A stretch of DNA of 41,987 nucleotides, taken from Elusimicrobiota bacterium. GTDB lineage: Bacteria > Elusimicrobiota > Elusimicrobia > UBA1565 > UBA9628. A model generated the notes under the pieces. The model was given only the letters and a program-made list of their open reading frames with translations. It ran no database searches and had not been told where the DNA came from. The stretch covers positions 1 to 41,987 of the forward strand of contig JACQPJ010000042.1 of NCBI GenBank assembly GCA_016207605.1, read 5' to 3'. This document shows, piece after piece, positions 23,465-32,312 of this stretch (position 1 is its first letter; each line of letters begins with the position of its first letter). A program made the translations under genes and the position numbers.

Positions 23465-24432
23465 CCGGGCTTTTTCGCGGCGGCAAAGAGGACGGCGCCC
23501 TGCCAGCCGCGGGCGCGGCAGGCGGCCTGGAACAGGGGGTAGACGGCGCCGGTCGCGGCGTCCAGGACGGCTTCCTTGGCCGAAACCAAGGAACGAATCA
23601 GGCGTTGGCGGCTTGAGGGTCGGCCTTTCGCCGCGGCGGTCGAGGCGTGGCGGACCTGCTCGACGCCCAGCGCGCGCGTGGCCAGGCCCAGGCGCAGGGT
23701 ATTGCGCAGCATCAGGCGCAGGAGAGGGAGGGGGTAGCCGAGAGGGCGGCACTCCAAGGTCCGGAAGCCGGCGCGCGCGAGCAGGCCCGAGAGGGCCGGC
23801 GCGCTCCAGCGCGTGAGGTGGTGGGGCGGGTCGTCGATCACGTCGAGGCCGGGGCCTTGGAAGGGGTCGAAGGTGCGGTCGCGGTTGGGCACGCCCACGA
23901 CGAGCAGGCCGCCGGGCTTGAGCAGGGACGAGGCGGCCCGGAGCCAGTCGTTGGGCGCGTCGAGGTGCTCCAGGACCTGGAAGATCGTGAGCGCGTCGAA
24001 CGCGGCGGGGGCGCGGGCCGCCAGCTCCGGCAGGGCGCCGTCGAAGATCTCGAAGCCGCGCTCGCGCAGGGCCTTGGCGCGCGCGGGGTTGAAATCGAGG
24101 CCCGAGGGAGCCCATCCCTCGGCCTTGGCGCGATGCAGGAAGCCGCCGTCGCCGCAGCCCACGTCGAGCAGGCGCGCCCCGGGCGCCCGCGCCCGGCGCA
24201 GGAGGGCCAGCGCCTCGTCGTACTCGAAGGACATCGGGTCGGTCTCGGCGCGGGCCGTCGAGGAGTAGAGGTCGGCGTTGCGCTCGTAGTAGGCGGGTCC
24301 GGGGTTTTGGAAGGGATCGCAGAAGCCGGTGCCGCAGTCCCGGCAGTCCCAGAGGCGGTGGCCGCGGGCCTCGCGCACGAAGACTTTGGGGCCGGTCCCG
24401 CCGCAGAGGGGGCAGGCCGGGCCGAAGCTCAT
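23461..24432 (-). CDS. Methyltransferase with N-terminal zinc-ribbon
   Basis: A 323-residue protein. Four cysteines in two pairs (C7, C10, C30, C33) form a probable zinc ribbon. A class I SAM methyltransferase domain follows, with LLDVGCGDGGF at 88-98, GLDFNPARA and FQVLEHLDAPNDWLRAASSL. This architecture (methyltransferase 11 type, with NPGPAYYERNADLYSS between the parts) is frequent in surface-glycan and lipid loci. The C-terminal tail PLPLLRLMLRN plus a long helix may touch the membrane. The stop overlaps the convergent radical SAM stop within CTAG. The ATG at 24432 lies 1 bp after the MarC stop, so it is cotranscribed with it. Confidence 0.8.
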   Translation of the reverse strand: MSFGPACPLCGGTGPKVFVREARGHRLWDCRDCGTGFCDPFQNPGPAYYERNADLYSSTARAETDPMSFEYDEALALLRRARAPGARLLDVGCGDGGFLHRAKAEGWAPSGLDFNPARAKALRERGFEIFDGALPELAARAPAAFDALTIFQVLEHLDAPNDWLRAASSLLKPGGLLVVGVPNRDRTFDPFQGPGLDVIDDPPHHLTRWSAPALSGLLARAGFRTLECRPLGYPLPLLRLMLRNTLRLGLATRALGVEQVRHASTAAAKGRPSSRQRLIRSLVSAKEAVLDAATGAVYPLFQAACRARGWQGAVLFAAAKKPG

Positions 24433-24433
24433 G

Positions 24434-25045
24434 TCAACCGAGCTTAAGCGCGGACAGGATGAACTGCACCCCGATGGCGGCCAGCAGGAGCCCCATGAGG
24501 CGGGTGACAATCTTAAGCAGGGTCGGGGAGAGCTTTCGGGCTCCGCTGGACAGGAGGATCAGCGTGAAGTAGCTGGCGCTGGCGACGAGGATGATGACGA
24601 CCAGGAAGGCGGCCCTCTGCAGCAGGTTCTCGGCGCGGCCCGCCAGGACGATGGAGGTGGTGATCGCGCCGGGGCCGGAGAGGAGCGGCACGGCCAGCGG
24701 GGTGATGGCGATGTCGTGCTTGTCCATGCCCTCGGCGATCTCCTCGGGCGTGCCGCGCATCGGGGAGCGCTGGGCGCGCAGCATGTCCAGCGCCGCCAGA
24801 AGCAGGACCAGCCCGCCCGCGATCTGGAAGGCGGGGACGGTGATGCCGAAGAGCGAGAAGATCGCCGGCCCCATCACCGCGAACACGCCCAGCACGCCCG
24901 CGCAGGTGACGCAGGCGGTCTTGGCCATGCGCCGCCGCTGCGCGGGGGTCTCGCGCGCGGTCAGGGCCAGGAAGCTCGGGACCGCCGCGAAGGGGTCCAC
25001 GATGGCGAAGAGCGAGCCGAAGGCCATGAGGGAATAGGCGAGCAT
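24434..25045 (-). CDS. MarC/UPF0056 family integral membrane protein
   Basis: A 203-residue protein with about six membrane segments. The N-terminal LAYSLMAFGSLFAIVDPFAA and the central LLSGPGAITTSIVLAG are the two conserved repeats of the MarC family. Function of the family is unclear; an early link to antibiotic resistance was not upheld. The ATG at 25045 is preferred to the ATG at 25066 because TACAAT on the minus strand lies 9 bp upstream and the family normally begins just before this first helix. It leads a two-gene operon with the zinc-ribbon methyltransferase. Confidence 0.85.
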   Translation of the reverse strand: MLAYSLMAFGSLFAIVDPFAAVPSFLALTARETPAQRRRMAKTACVTCAGVLGVFAVMGPAIFSLFGITVPAFQIAGGLVLLLAALDMLRAQRSPMRGTPEEIAEGMDKHDIAITPLAVPLLSGPGAITTSIVLAGRAENLLQRAAFLVVIILVASASYFTLILLSSGARKLSPTLLKIVTRLMGLLLAAIGVQFILSALKLG

Positions 25046-25102
25046 GGGGGAACGATTGTAGATCATCCGGGACTCGCCCGAAAAGATAGAATCCTCCGCG
25101 GA
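25046..25102. promoter_or_regulatory. Divergent promoter pair between MarC-like gene and GT2
   Basis: A 57-bp gap. On the minus strand TACAAT (25060-25055) precedes the ATG at 25045 by 9 bp. On the plus strand TAGAAT (25087-25092) precedes the ATG at 25103 by 10 bp. Neither start has a clear Shine-Dalgarno, so both transcripts should have leaders of only a few bases. Confidence 0.5.
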
Positions 25103-26110
25103 ATGCCTCCGCGCGTCTCGGTCCTCATCGACTGCTTCAATCATGAGCGCACCATCGAAGCGGCGATCGCCGGCGTCCTGAGCCAGGACTGGAGCGGCTG
25201 TCCTCGGGAGATCCTCGTCGTGGACGACGGCTCCGCCGACGCGACCCGGGAGCGCGTCCTGCGGTTTTCCCCCGACGTGCGCTATATCCATCAGGAGAAC
25301 CAAGGGCAGGCCCAGGCGTTCAACGCGGGATTCCGGGCGTCGAGCGGCGACATTCTCTGCTTTCTCGACGGCGACGATCTTTGGTATCCAGGAAAGATCG
25401 CCCGTACGGTCCAAGCCTTTCGGGAGCACCCGGAGGCCGTCTTCGTCCAGAACCCCCTGGAGACCGTGGACGCCGCGGGGCGGCCCCTGCGGCGCCCGCG
25501 CTTCCTGCCGCCCGCCCGGGTCGTCCTCCAGGACGTTCTCGACGGCAAATCCGTGCTGGTCGGCACCTCCGGACTCAGCGTCCGGCGCGCCGCCTTCGAG
25601 AAGATCGCGCCGGTCCCCAAGGACTTGACCACGTCCGCCGACGACTACGTGTCCAAGCACGCGCTGTTTTTCGGGCCGGCCGTGACCGTTCCGGCGATCC
25701 TTGGCGGGCTTCGGATCCACGAGGGCAATTCGTTCCAGGGACTTCTCCATCGCCCGGACCGGATCGAGCGCGTCTTGAGGATGGAAGACCGGCTGGACGC
25801 CTATTTTCAAGCCCGTCTCGACGAGCGCGGCCTCGCCTACTCCCCGGCGGGTCTGCGCGCGCGGCGTCTGGAGCGCAAGACCAAGGAGATCCTCTTGTCG
25901 GGCTGGAAGGGCGATCGCCGCCGGGCCCTCTCCGCCTGGGCCGCGCTCCGGCGCGAGCTCCCCCTCTCGCCGTTCCACGCCTTCAAGCTGGGGACGCTGC
26001 TGCTCGCGGCGCTCTCGCCGCGCGCCTACCTGGCACTCCACGACGTTTATGCCGACTCCCGCTGGCTTCCCGCTGTCCGGACGGCGATTTTCACGGATTC
26101 CTCCTCATGA
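25103..26110 (+). CDS. Family 2 glycosyltransferase
   Basis: A 335-residue GT-A enzyme. SVLIDCFNHERTIEAAIAGV is the first strand and helix, VVDDGS is at 39-44 and LDGDD at 88-92 provides the metal-binding acidic cluster. It probably transfers a sugar from a nucleotide donor during glycan assembly. It is the first gene of six overlapping plus-strand genes (25103-32312). The C-terminal 90 residues are helical and basic, perhaps associating with the membrane. Donor unknown. Confidence 0.85.
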   Translation: MPPRVSVLIDCFNHERTIEAAIAGVLSQDWSGCPREILVVDDGSADATRERVLRFSPDVRYIHQENQGQAQAFNAGFRASSGDILCFLDGDDLWYPGKIARTVQAFREHPEAVFVQNPLETVDAAGRPLRRPRFLPPARVVLQDVLDGKSVLVGTSGLSVRRAAFEKIAPVPKDLTTSADDYVSKHALFFGPAVTVPAILGGLRIHEGNSFQGLLHRPDRIERVLRMEDRLDAYFQARLDERGLAYSPAGLRARRLERKTKEILLSGWKGDRRRALSAWAALRRELPLSPFHAFKLGTLLLAALSPRAYLALHDVYADSRWLPAVRTAIFTDSSS

Positions 26111-26907
26111 GCGCGATCGACGATCGTCTCATGCTCCGGGACCCGCGCGGGCGCGTCGTCGGAGAACTCTCCTTCTTCCCCGCGCAAAAGGGCGTCTACT
26201 ACGCCGTCGCGCCCCGGAGCCAGCGCGCGGACGATCTGCTGGACCTGGAGGATTTCCGGGGAGTTCTCATGGCCGTCGCCGCGCGCTGCGCCCGGCTGGG
26301 CGCGCGGTCCGTCCGGGTCCGCTTGGTCTTCGGCCCGCAAGGCCGCGAGCTCGCCGGGATTCTGACGGCCCTGGGCTGGGGCAAGCTCCTGGAGCGCGTC
26401 GAGTTCTCCGCGCTCCTGGCGGACCTGCCCGATGAGCGCGGCGGGCCGCTGACGTGGACCCCGATTTCCCCGACAGGTCCGGTCGATCTTTCCCAGGCGG
26501 CCATCCTGCTGGGGCAGGCGGCGCAGGGCGATCCTGACTGGCTTGCCGAGGACGATCCCTGCCAAGTCCTGGAGGCCTGGCTCGCCGAACGGGAGCTCTA
26601 CGCCGCGCCGGACGCCGTCCAGATCGGCCTTCTGGAGGGACGTCCCGCCGCCGTGGTCGTCGCGCAGGCCAACCCCAAGACCGGCTGGTCCCGCATCACG
26701 TACATGGGCGTTCTCCCCGGGTTTCGCGGCCGCGGCCTGGGCGCGTGGATCCAGCGGCGCGGGTTCTCGATGCTGCGCGCCCAAGGCGGCAGGGAATACC
26801 ACGGCGGCACCGCCTCGACCAACGCTCCGATGCTCCGGCTCTTCGGCGCCCACGGCTGCCGTGAGCGCCGCCGGATGGAGGAATGGATGTTGGCCCGGTT
26901 CTCATGA
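26107..26907 (+). CDS. GNAT-family N-acetyltransferase
   Basis: A 266-residue protein whose C-terminal half carries the GNAT acetyl-CoA motif A: YMGVLPGFRGRGLGAWIQRR at residues 199-218, followed by TASTNAPMLRLFGAHGCRER, typical of motif B. The N-terminal 110 residues look like a second, degenerate GNAT fold without the Q/RxxGxG/A loop. It may acetylate an amino sugar of the glycan, consistent with a DegT aminotransferase in the same operon. ATGA overlaps link it to both neighbours. Confidence 0.75.
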   Translation: MSAIDDRLMLRDPRGRVVGELSFFPAQKGVYYAVAPRSQRADDLLDLEDFRGVLMAVAARCARLGARSVRVRLVFGPQGRELAGILTALGWGKLLERVEFSALLADLPDERGGPLTWTPISPTGPVDLSQAAILLGQAAQGDPDWLAEDDPCQVLEAWLAERELYAAPDAVQIGLLEGRPAAVVVAQANPKTGWSRITYMGVLPGFRGRGLGAWIQRRGFSMLRAQGGREYHGGTASTNAPMLRLFGAHGCRERRRMEEWMLARFS

Positions 26908-29306
26908 GCGATCCCACAAGGGGCGGCGTTCCGGGGCTCAGTGTCGTTCTTCCGGCTCTCGACGAGGCGGCGGGCCTCGCGACGCTTCTTCCACGGTTGG
27001 AAGCGCTCCTTGCGCGCCTGGGAGTTGCCGGCGAGATCCTGATCATTGACGGCGGCTCGCGGGACGCGACCGCGGCGGTCGCCGCGGCGGGCGGCGCGCG
27101 CGTTCTCCGCCAGCAGGGGCGCGGCTTCGGCGCGGCCGTGCGCGAGGGGATCGCGGCCGCCTCCGCGCCCTGGATACTGCTCATGGACGCCGACGGCTCC
27201 CATCCGCCCGAGTCCGCCGACGCGCTCTGGGCCCGGCGCGGGGATGCGGAGCTTGTCATCGGCTCGCGCTGGGCGCCGGGCGGCTCGGCCGACCTGGGGT
27301 GGGCGCGCCGGCTTCTTTCCCTCGCGCTCAATCGGACGGCGCGCCGCGTTTTGGAGCTGCCCGCGGCCGACTCCTCCAGCGGCTTCCGGCTCTACCGCGC
27401 GGAGGCGGCCAAGGCCGCGGCCGCGGCGTCCTCGGCCGCCGACCTCTCCGTCCAGCAGGAACTGCTCGTGCGCGTTCTGGCCGCCGGGGGGCGCGTCGTC
27501 GAGGAGCCGTTCCGCTACGAGGCGCGCGTGGGCGGGGTCTCCAAGTCGAGCGCGCTGCGCCTGCTGCCCTCCTACCTGCGCATGCTCGTGCGCCTCAAGA
27601 CCCTGCGCGGGGGCTGGCGGGCGGAGGCCGGCCTGGGCGCGGTCCTGGCCCTGGGCCTGGCGGCAGGGCTGTGCGGGATCGCGGGCGGAGTCCCCGGGCC
27701 GGGGCGCTGGGCCGCCCTTCCTGAGTCCCTGCGCGGCTCGCCGGAGTTCGCCCGCGCGCTGGCCGACTCCTGGGCGCGGCTCTACGCCGAGATCCGGCGC
27801 TCCCACGCCGAGATGCGCGCCGACGAGCCGCGCACCGCGGTCGCCGGCGTCGTCGAGGTCGCTCCGGGCTGGACGTTCCCGCCGGACCCCCTCGTCAACG
27901 CCTCGCGCGCGCTCCTGACCCAGTCCGTCAGCCCCGATGAGAAGAAGTCCTTCATCATTCTCTCCCGGATGCGGCCGTGGCGGCTGGACTTCGAGCCGCT
28001 GTACGCCCAATACGGCGGCGCCTTCGTGTATCCCTTGGGCGCCGCCCTCGCCGCAGCCCATGTCCTGGGTTTTGTCTCTTTGACTCCGGACCTTGCCTAT
28101 TACCTGGCCCGGCCGGAGGCCATGGGGCGTTTGTATCTGGCCGGCCGGGTCTACGTTCTATTTTTTCATCTCGGCACCCTGTTTCTTCTCTTCGAGCTGG
28201 GGCGCTCGCTCTCCGGCCGCGGGACCGCCTTCGCCGCGGCCCTGCTCTGGGCCCTGGCCCCCGTCGCGGCCGCCAACGTCCACGTCCTCAAGCCCCATCC
28301 CGTCGCCGCGTTTTGGTTCGCCGCCGCGGCCTGCGCCATGGTCCGCGCCGTTCGGGGCGGCCGGGGCGAGGACTACGCGCTCTGCGGATTCTGCGCGGGC
28401 CTGGCCGCGGGGTCGAGCTTGGCCGTCGGCTTCGGCCTGGGCCTGCCCCCTCTTGGGCGCCTGCTGGGCGGCCGCGGCTCCTGGCGCGCGGCCGCGGGCG
28501 GCTCCGTGCTGGGTCTGGCCGTCCTGGCGGCGACGAACCCATATCTCGTCCTGGCGCCGCGCAACTTCGCCTGGGAGCTGACGGTGTACGCGCCGTCGCG
28601 CTTCGCGCCGAGTCTCGCTGCGGCCCGCGCGCTGGCCGCGGGCGCCCTGCCGGAGGGCCTCGGCGTCGGGCTCGCCCTTCTCGCGGGTTGGGGCCTGCTC
28701 TCCGCTCTCTTCCGGGACGCGGGGCGTCGCGCGCTGGCTTTGACGGTCCTGGCCGGGGGCCTGTTGGTGCTGGCGCGCTTCCCGGAGCCGGACCTGGGCG
28801 CCATGAGGCTCTACTACCCGCTCGCGGCGCTGGCCGTCGTGCTGGCCGCGGACGCTTTGGCGGCCGCGCCGCGGACCGTCGCCCTGGCGCTTTTCACGGC
28901 GGTCCTCGTCGAGACAAGCGCGCGCGGCGCCGTCTATCTCGCCGATCTTGCCGCCGAGGCGGGGCCCGCGGCGACCAGGCTCGCCGCCGGGCGTTGGATC
29001 GAGGAGAACGTCCCGCCCGGCGCGAGCCTGGGGCTCCTGCGCTATCCCGAGCCCGCGCACACGCCGCTTTTCCGCTGGGACCGCCGCCGCCTGGTCGTCT
29101 TCGAGTCGGCCCGCGCCCTGGACGGGCGCGTCCCGCCCGACTGGATCGCGGCGCCCGCCCGCGGCTGGGAGGGCGTGGACCCCGGTCTTCGGATGCGTTA
29201 TGATGTCGCCCGGGAGTTTCCGTCCGCGCGCCTGTTCGGGCGGGCCGCGCGCGACGGCTCCTTCTTCGCCAACGCGACCATGCTCGTCCTGCGCCGCCGA
29301 CCATGA
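26904..29306 (+). CDS. Fusion: dolichyl-phosphate-mannose-synthase-like GT2 plus GT-C transferase
   Basis: An 800-residue protein with two glycosyltransferase modules. Residues 10-235 are a GT2 domain like DPM1 (LSVVLPALDEAAGL, then ILIIDGGSRD and MDADGSHPPE with DAD at 95-97), which charges polyprenyl phosphate with a sugar. From about residue 240 to 700 a hydrophobic multi-spanning region resembles GT39/GT83 enzymes that use such lipid-linked sugars on the periplasmic face. A soluble domain of about 100 residues ends the chain. Donor synthesis and use would thus be joined in one polypeptide. Usually these are separate proteins. ATG at 26904 overlaps the upstream stop. Confidence 0.75.
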   Translation: MSDPTRGGVPGLSVVLPALDEAAGLATLLPRLEALLARLGVAGEILIIDGGSRDATAAVAAAGGARVLRQQGRGFGAAVREGIAAASAPWILLMDADGSHPPESADALWARRGDAELVIGSRWAPGGSADLGWARRLLSLALNRTARRVLELPAADSSSGFRLYRAEAAKAAAAASSAADLSVQQELLVRVLAAGGRVVEEPFRYEARVGGVSKSSALRLLPSYLRMLVRLKTLRGGWRAEAGLGAVLALGLAAGLCGIAGGVPGPGRWAALPESLRGSPEFARALADSWARLYAEIRRSHAEMRADEPRTAVAGVVEVAPGWTFPPDPLVNASRALLTQSVSPDEKKSFIILSRMRPWRLDFEPLYAQYGGAFVYPLGAALAAAHVLGFVSLTPDLAYYLARPEAMGRLYLAGRVYVLFFHLGTLFLLFELGRSLSGRGTAFAAALLWALAPVAAANVHVLKPHPVAAFWFAAAACAMVRAVRGGRGEDYALCGFCAGLAAGSSLAVGFGLGLPPLGRLLGGRGSWRAAAGGSVLGLAVLAATNPYLVLAPRNFAWELTVYAPSRFAPSLAAARALAAGALPEGLGVGLALLAGWGLLSALFRDAGRRALALTVLAGGLLVLARFPEPDLGAMRLYYPLAALAVVLAADALAAAPRTVALALFTAVLVETSARGAVYLADLAAEAGPAATRLAAGRWIEENVPPGASLGLLRYPEPAHTPLFRWDRRRLVVFESARALDGRVPPDWIAAPARGWEGVDPGLRMRYDVAREFPSARLFGRAARDGSFFANATMLVLRRRP

Positions 29307-29824
29307 ACCGATCCCTGCTTGTTTCCTCCCGCGCCGAGCCGGGCTTGCGCCTGCGCGCGATCGTCCCGGCCGACCTGGAGGACCTCCGGATTTGGAAGAA
29401 CGCCAACAAGGCCGCCTTTTTCTTCCAGGACGAGATCACGCCCGCGATGCAGAGGGCCTGGCATGAGGGCTACCTCCGCAGGCCCGACGACTTCATGTTC
29501 ATGGTCGAGCGCGGCGGCGAGGTCCTGGGCTGCCTGGGCTTCCGTCTGCTCAAGGACGGGAGCGCGGACGCCTACAATATCATGGCCAAGCCCGGCGCGT
29601 CCGGCCGCGGCGCGATGGGCGCGGCCATGGTCCTGATGTGCTCCTTCATCCAGGCGCGCTTCACGAAACATATCGGCTGCCTCGTCGTCAAAGGCAACGC
29701 CGCCGCGCGCTACTACGCGCGCTGCGGCTACCGCGCCGCCGCCGACGGCGGCGATCATGTCGTCTTCAAGCTCGACGCGGCGGCATTCCGGCCGGTCGAG
29801 TTCAACGCCGCGGAGGGCGCATGA
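29303..29824 (+). CDS. GNAT-family acetyltransferase
   Basis: A 173-residue single-domain acetyltransferase of the RimJ/RimL-like type. LRLRAIVPADLEDLRIWKN is the usual first helix region, KPGASGRGAMGAAMVLMC near residue 95-112 is the acetyl-CoA loop, and LVVKGNAAARYYARCGYRAA is motif B. It sits directly before the DegT aminotransferase with an ATGA overlap, a common pairing for making acetamido sugars such as 4-acetamido or 3-acetamido deoxyhexoses. The exact sugar is not predictable. Confidence 0.78.
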   Translation: MNRSLLVSSRAEPGLRLRAIVPADLEDLRIWKNANKAAFFFQDEITPAMQRAWHEGYLRRPDDFMFMVERGGEVLGCLGFRLLKDGSADAYNIMAKPGASGRGAMGAAMVLMCSFIQARFTKHIGCLVVKGNAAARYYARCGYRAAADGGDHVVFKLDAAAFRPVEFNAAEGA

Positions 29825-30924
29825 TCAACGTGTTCGGCTCGCTGATGGGCTCGGAGGAGCTTGAGGAGATCCGCTCCAGCCTGGAGGCGCAGTGGATCGG
29901 CATCGGGCCCAAGACCGCGTCCTTCGAGAGGCTTTTCGCCGAGCGCCTGGGCCTGCCCGGTTTCGTCCTGCTCGACTCGGGCTCCAACAGCCTGCACCTG
30001 GCCGTCAAGCTTCTCGACCTGCCGCCCGGCTCGGACGTGATCGTGCCCTCCTTCACCTGGATCTCCTGCGCGCACGCCGTCGTGCTCTGCGGGCACCGTC
30101 CGGTCTTCGCCGACGTGGACTTGGGCACCCACAACCTCACGGCCCAGGCCGCCGCAGCCGCGCGCACGCCCAAGACCCGCGCGGTCATGGTCGTGCACTA
30201 CGGCGGCCTCCCCGTCCGCGTGGACGAGTTCGCGGCCCTGGGCCTGCCCATCATCGAGGACGCGGCGCACGCCGTGGATTCCCGATTGAATGGCCGGGCT
30301 TGCGGCGGCTTGGGCGACGTCGGCATCTACAGCTTCGACGCGGTCAAGAACCTGGCCATGGGCGAGGGCGGGGGGCTCACCGCCAAGGACCCGGCGCGCC
30401 TGGTCCGCGCGCGCCAGCTGCGCTACTGCGGCATCGGCAAGTCCGGCTTCGAGGCGTCCGCCTCCAAGGACCGCTGGTGGGAGTACTCCGTCACCGACTT
30501 CTTCCCCAAGATGCTGCCCAACGACATCGCGGCCTCCATCGGCTTGGCCCAACTGCGCAAGCTCGGCGCCATGCAGGCCCGGCGCCGGGCGATCTGGGAG
30601 CTCTACCAAAAGGAGTTCGCCGGCCTGCCCTGGCTGATCCGGCCCCAGGACGCGCCCGCCGACGCCCGGCACTCCTACTTCACCTACTGCGTGCGCGTGC
30701 CCGGCGGCCGCCGCGACGCCTTCGCCCAAACGCTTTACGAGCAGGGCATCTACACTACCTTGCGCTACCATCCCCTGCACCTCAACAAGATCTACGGCTC
30801 GACCGCGCGCCTGCCGGTCTGCGAGCGCCTCAACGAGGAGGCCCTGAGCCTGCCCATCCACCCGGCCCTCAAGGACGGGGACGTCGAGAAGATCGTCGCG
30901 GCGGTCAGGGCCTGGACAGGGTGA
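29821..30924 (+). CDS. DegT/DnrJ/EryC1 PLP-dependent sugar aminotransferase
   Basis: A 367-residue aminotransferase of sugar biosynthesis. LDSGSNSLHLAVKLL binds the cofactor phosphate, IIEDAAHAVDS holds the aspartate that contacts the pyridine ring, and SFDAVKNLAMGEGG contains the Schiff-base lysine K176 (the family usually reads SFHxTKN; here the His is Asp). The C-terminal YTTLRYHPLHLNKIYG loop is typical. It would transaminate a keto nucleotide sugar using glutamate, feeding one of the adjacent acetyltransferases. Overlaps on both sides place it firmly in the operon. Confidence 0.88.
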   Translation: MINVFGSLMGSEELEEIRSSLEAQWIGIGPKTASFERLFAERLGLPGFVLLDSGSNSLHLAVKLLDLPPGSDVIVPSFTWISCAHAVVLCGHRPVFADVDLGTHNLTAQAAAAARTPKTRAVMVVHYGGLPVRVDEFAALGLPIIEDAAHAVDSRLNGRACGGLGDVGIYSFDAVKNLAMGEGGGLTAKDPARLVRARQLRYCGIGKSGFEASASKDRWWEYSVTDFFPKMLPNDIAASIGLAQLRKLGAMQARRRAIWELYQKEFAGLPWLIRPQDAPADARHSYFTYCVRVPGGRRDAFAQTLYEQGIYTTLRYHPLHLNKIYGSTARLPVCERLNEEALSLPIHPALKDGDVEKIVAAVRAWTG

Positions 30925-32312
30925 GCGCGCCCGTCGTCGTCCTGGGCGCGGGCTGCGCCGGGCTCTACGCTGGCCGTCGCCTGCGCGAGCGCGGCCTGCC
31001 CGTCGTCCTGGTCGAGGCCGAGGACCGCGTCGGCGGCCTGGCCGGCGGCGTGCGCCTGGGTGGCGACGTCTACGAGTATGGCCCCCACATCTTTCACACC
31101 ACCGATCCGGAAATCCTCAAAGACGTCCAAGCTCTCATGGGCCCGGACCTCCTGCCCTACGAGCGCACCATCCAGATCAAGTTCCTGGGCAACTACTTCA
31201 AGTTCCCGCTCTCGGTCCCGGACGTCCTGCTCAAGCTGCCGATCGCGACCGTGCTCCACGCCGCGGCCAGCTTTGCCTGGCACTTCGCCAAGGGCCTGCT
31301 GGTCTCCGCGCCCGTGGAGAACGCCGAGACCGTGCTGAGGCGCTGCTACGGCGACGTGCTCTACCGCCTCTTCTTCAAGGACTACATCCAGCGCGTCTGG
31401 GGCGTGCCGCCCGCGGCCTTCTCGCCCGCCTTCGCGCGCGAGCGCATCCCCCGCTTCAACATCCTGGATATTCTCGACCAGCTCGCGACAAAGGCCAAAA
31501 ATCTTGTCTCCCCGCGCCGCGCCCTCAAAACCGCCGGCTTCGTCGAGAAGGTCGAGGGCCGCCTCTGGACCACGCGCAAGGGCTTCTCCCTCATCTGCGA
31601 GCGCATGGCCGAGGACTTCCAAAAGAAAGGCGGGACCCTGCGCCTGTCCGCGCGCGTGGTCGGCCTCAAGCGCGACGGCCGCCGCGTCACGGCCGTGGAG
31701 TTGGAGTCCGGCGGCCGGCGCGAGCTCCTGCCCTGCTCGGGGGTCGTGAATACCTTGGCTATCAACGAAGCGATCAACCTCTTCGAGCCGCCCCTCGACG
31801 CCGCGGCTCAATCCGCCGCGGCGTCTTTGCGCTACTGCGCCGTCGTCTTCGTGGGCCTGAAGGTCCGCCGCCCCAAGGTCCTGCGCGCCTCCTTCATGTA
31901 CTTCCGCGAGCATTCCTTCAACCGCATCACCGACCTCTCCCATTTCAGCTTCGCCCTGGAGCCCGGCACGACCCTGCTCGTGGCCGAGATCACCTGCGAT
32001 CCCAAGGACGCCGTCTGGAGCGACCAGACGCTTGCCGTCGAGTCCGTCGTCTCCGACTTGGTCCGCGAGAGCCTGATCGCCCGCGAGGAGATCGTCCAAA
32101 CCCACGTCTTCCGCGCCCGCCACGCCTTCCCGATGTACACCCTCGGCTACGAGGCGGCGCTCAAGACCTTGCTCGACGCCTTCTCCGCCCTCGACAACGC
32201 CGAGACCGCCGGCCGCCAGGGCCGCTTCCAGTATGTCAACACCCACGTCGCGATGAAGATGGGCCGCGAGGCCGCCGACCGCCTGGCCTCAAGGCTTCGT
32301 CCCGCGGCCTAG
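30921..32312 (+). CDS. FAD-dependent oxidoreductase (protoporphyrinogen oxidase/UGM-like)
   Basis: A 463-residue flavoprotein. The dinucleotide-binding motif GAGCAG is at 9-14, followed by VEAEDRVGGLAGGVRLGG, typical of NAD(P)-binding_8 amine-oxidase-type enzymes. YEYGPHIFHTTDPEILKDV resembles UDP-galactopyranose mutases and related flavoproteins of glycan loci, where a flavin forms a covalent sugar adduct. The C-terminal LDNAETAGRQGRFQYVN is conserved in such proteins. It may isomerise or oxidise a sugar. GTG at 30921 overlaps the aminotransferase stop. Its TAG stop overlaps the convergent gene stop inside CTAG (32309-32312). Confidence 0.8.
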   Translation: MSAPVVVLGAGCAGLYAGRRLRERGLPVVLVEAEDRVGGLAGGVRLGGDVYEYGPHIFHTTDPEILKDVQALMGPDLLPYERTIQIKFLGNYFKFPLSVPDVLLKLPIATVLHAAASFAWHFAKGLLVSAPVENAETVLRRCYGDVLYRLFFKDYIQRVWGVPPAAFSPAFARERIPRFNILDILDQLATKAKNLVSPRRALKTAGFVEKVEGRLWTTRKGFSLICERMAEDFQKKGGTLRLSARVVGLKRDGRRVTAVELESGGRRELLPCSGVVNTLAINEAINLFEPPLDAAAQSAAASLRYCAVVFVGLKVRRPKVLRASFMYFREHSFNRITDLSHFSFALEPGTTLLVAEITCDPKDAVWSDQTLAVESVVSDLVRESLIAREEIVQTHVFRARHAFPMYTLGYEAALKTLLDAFSALDNAETAGRQGRFQYVNTHVAMKMGREAADRLASRLRPAA

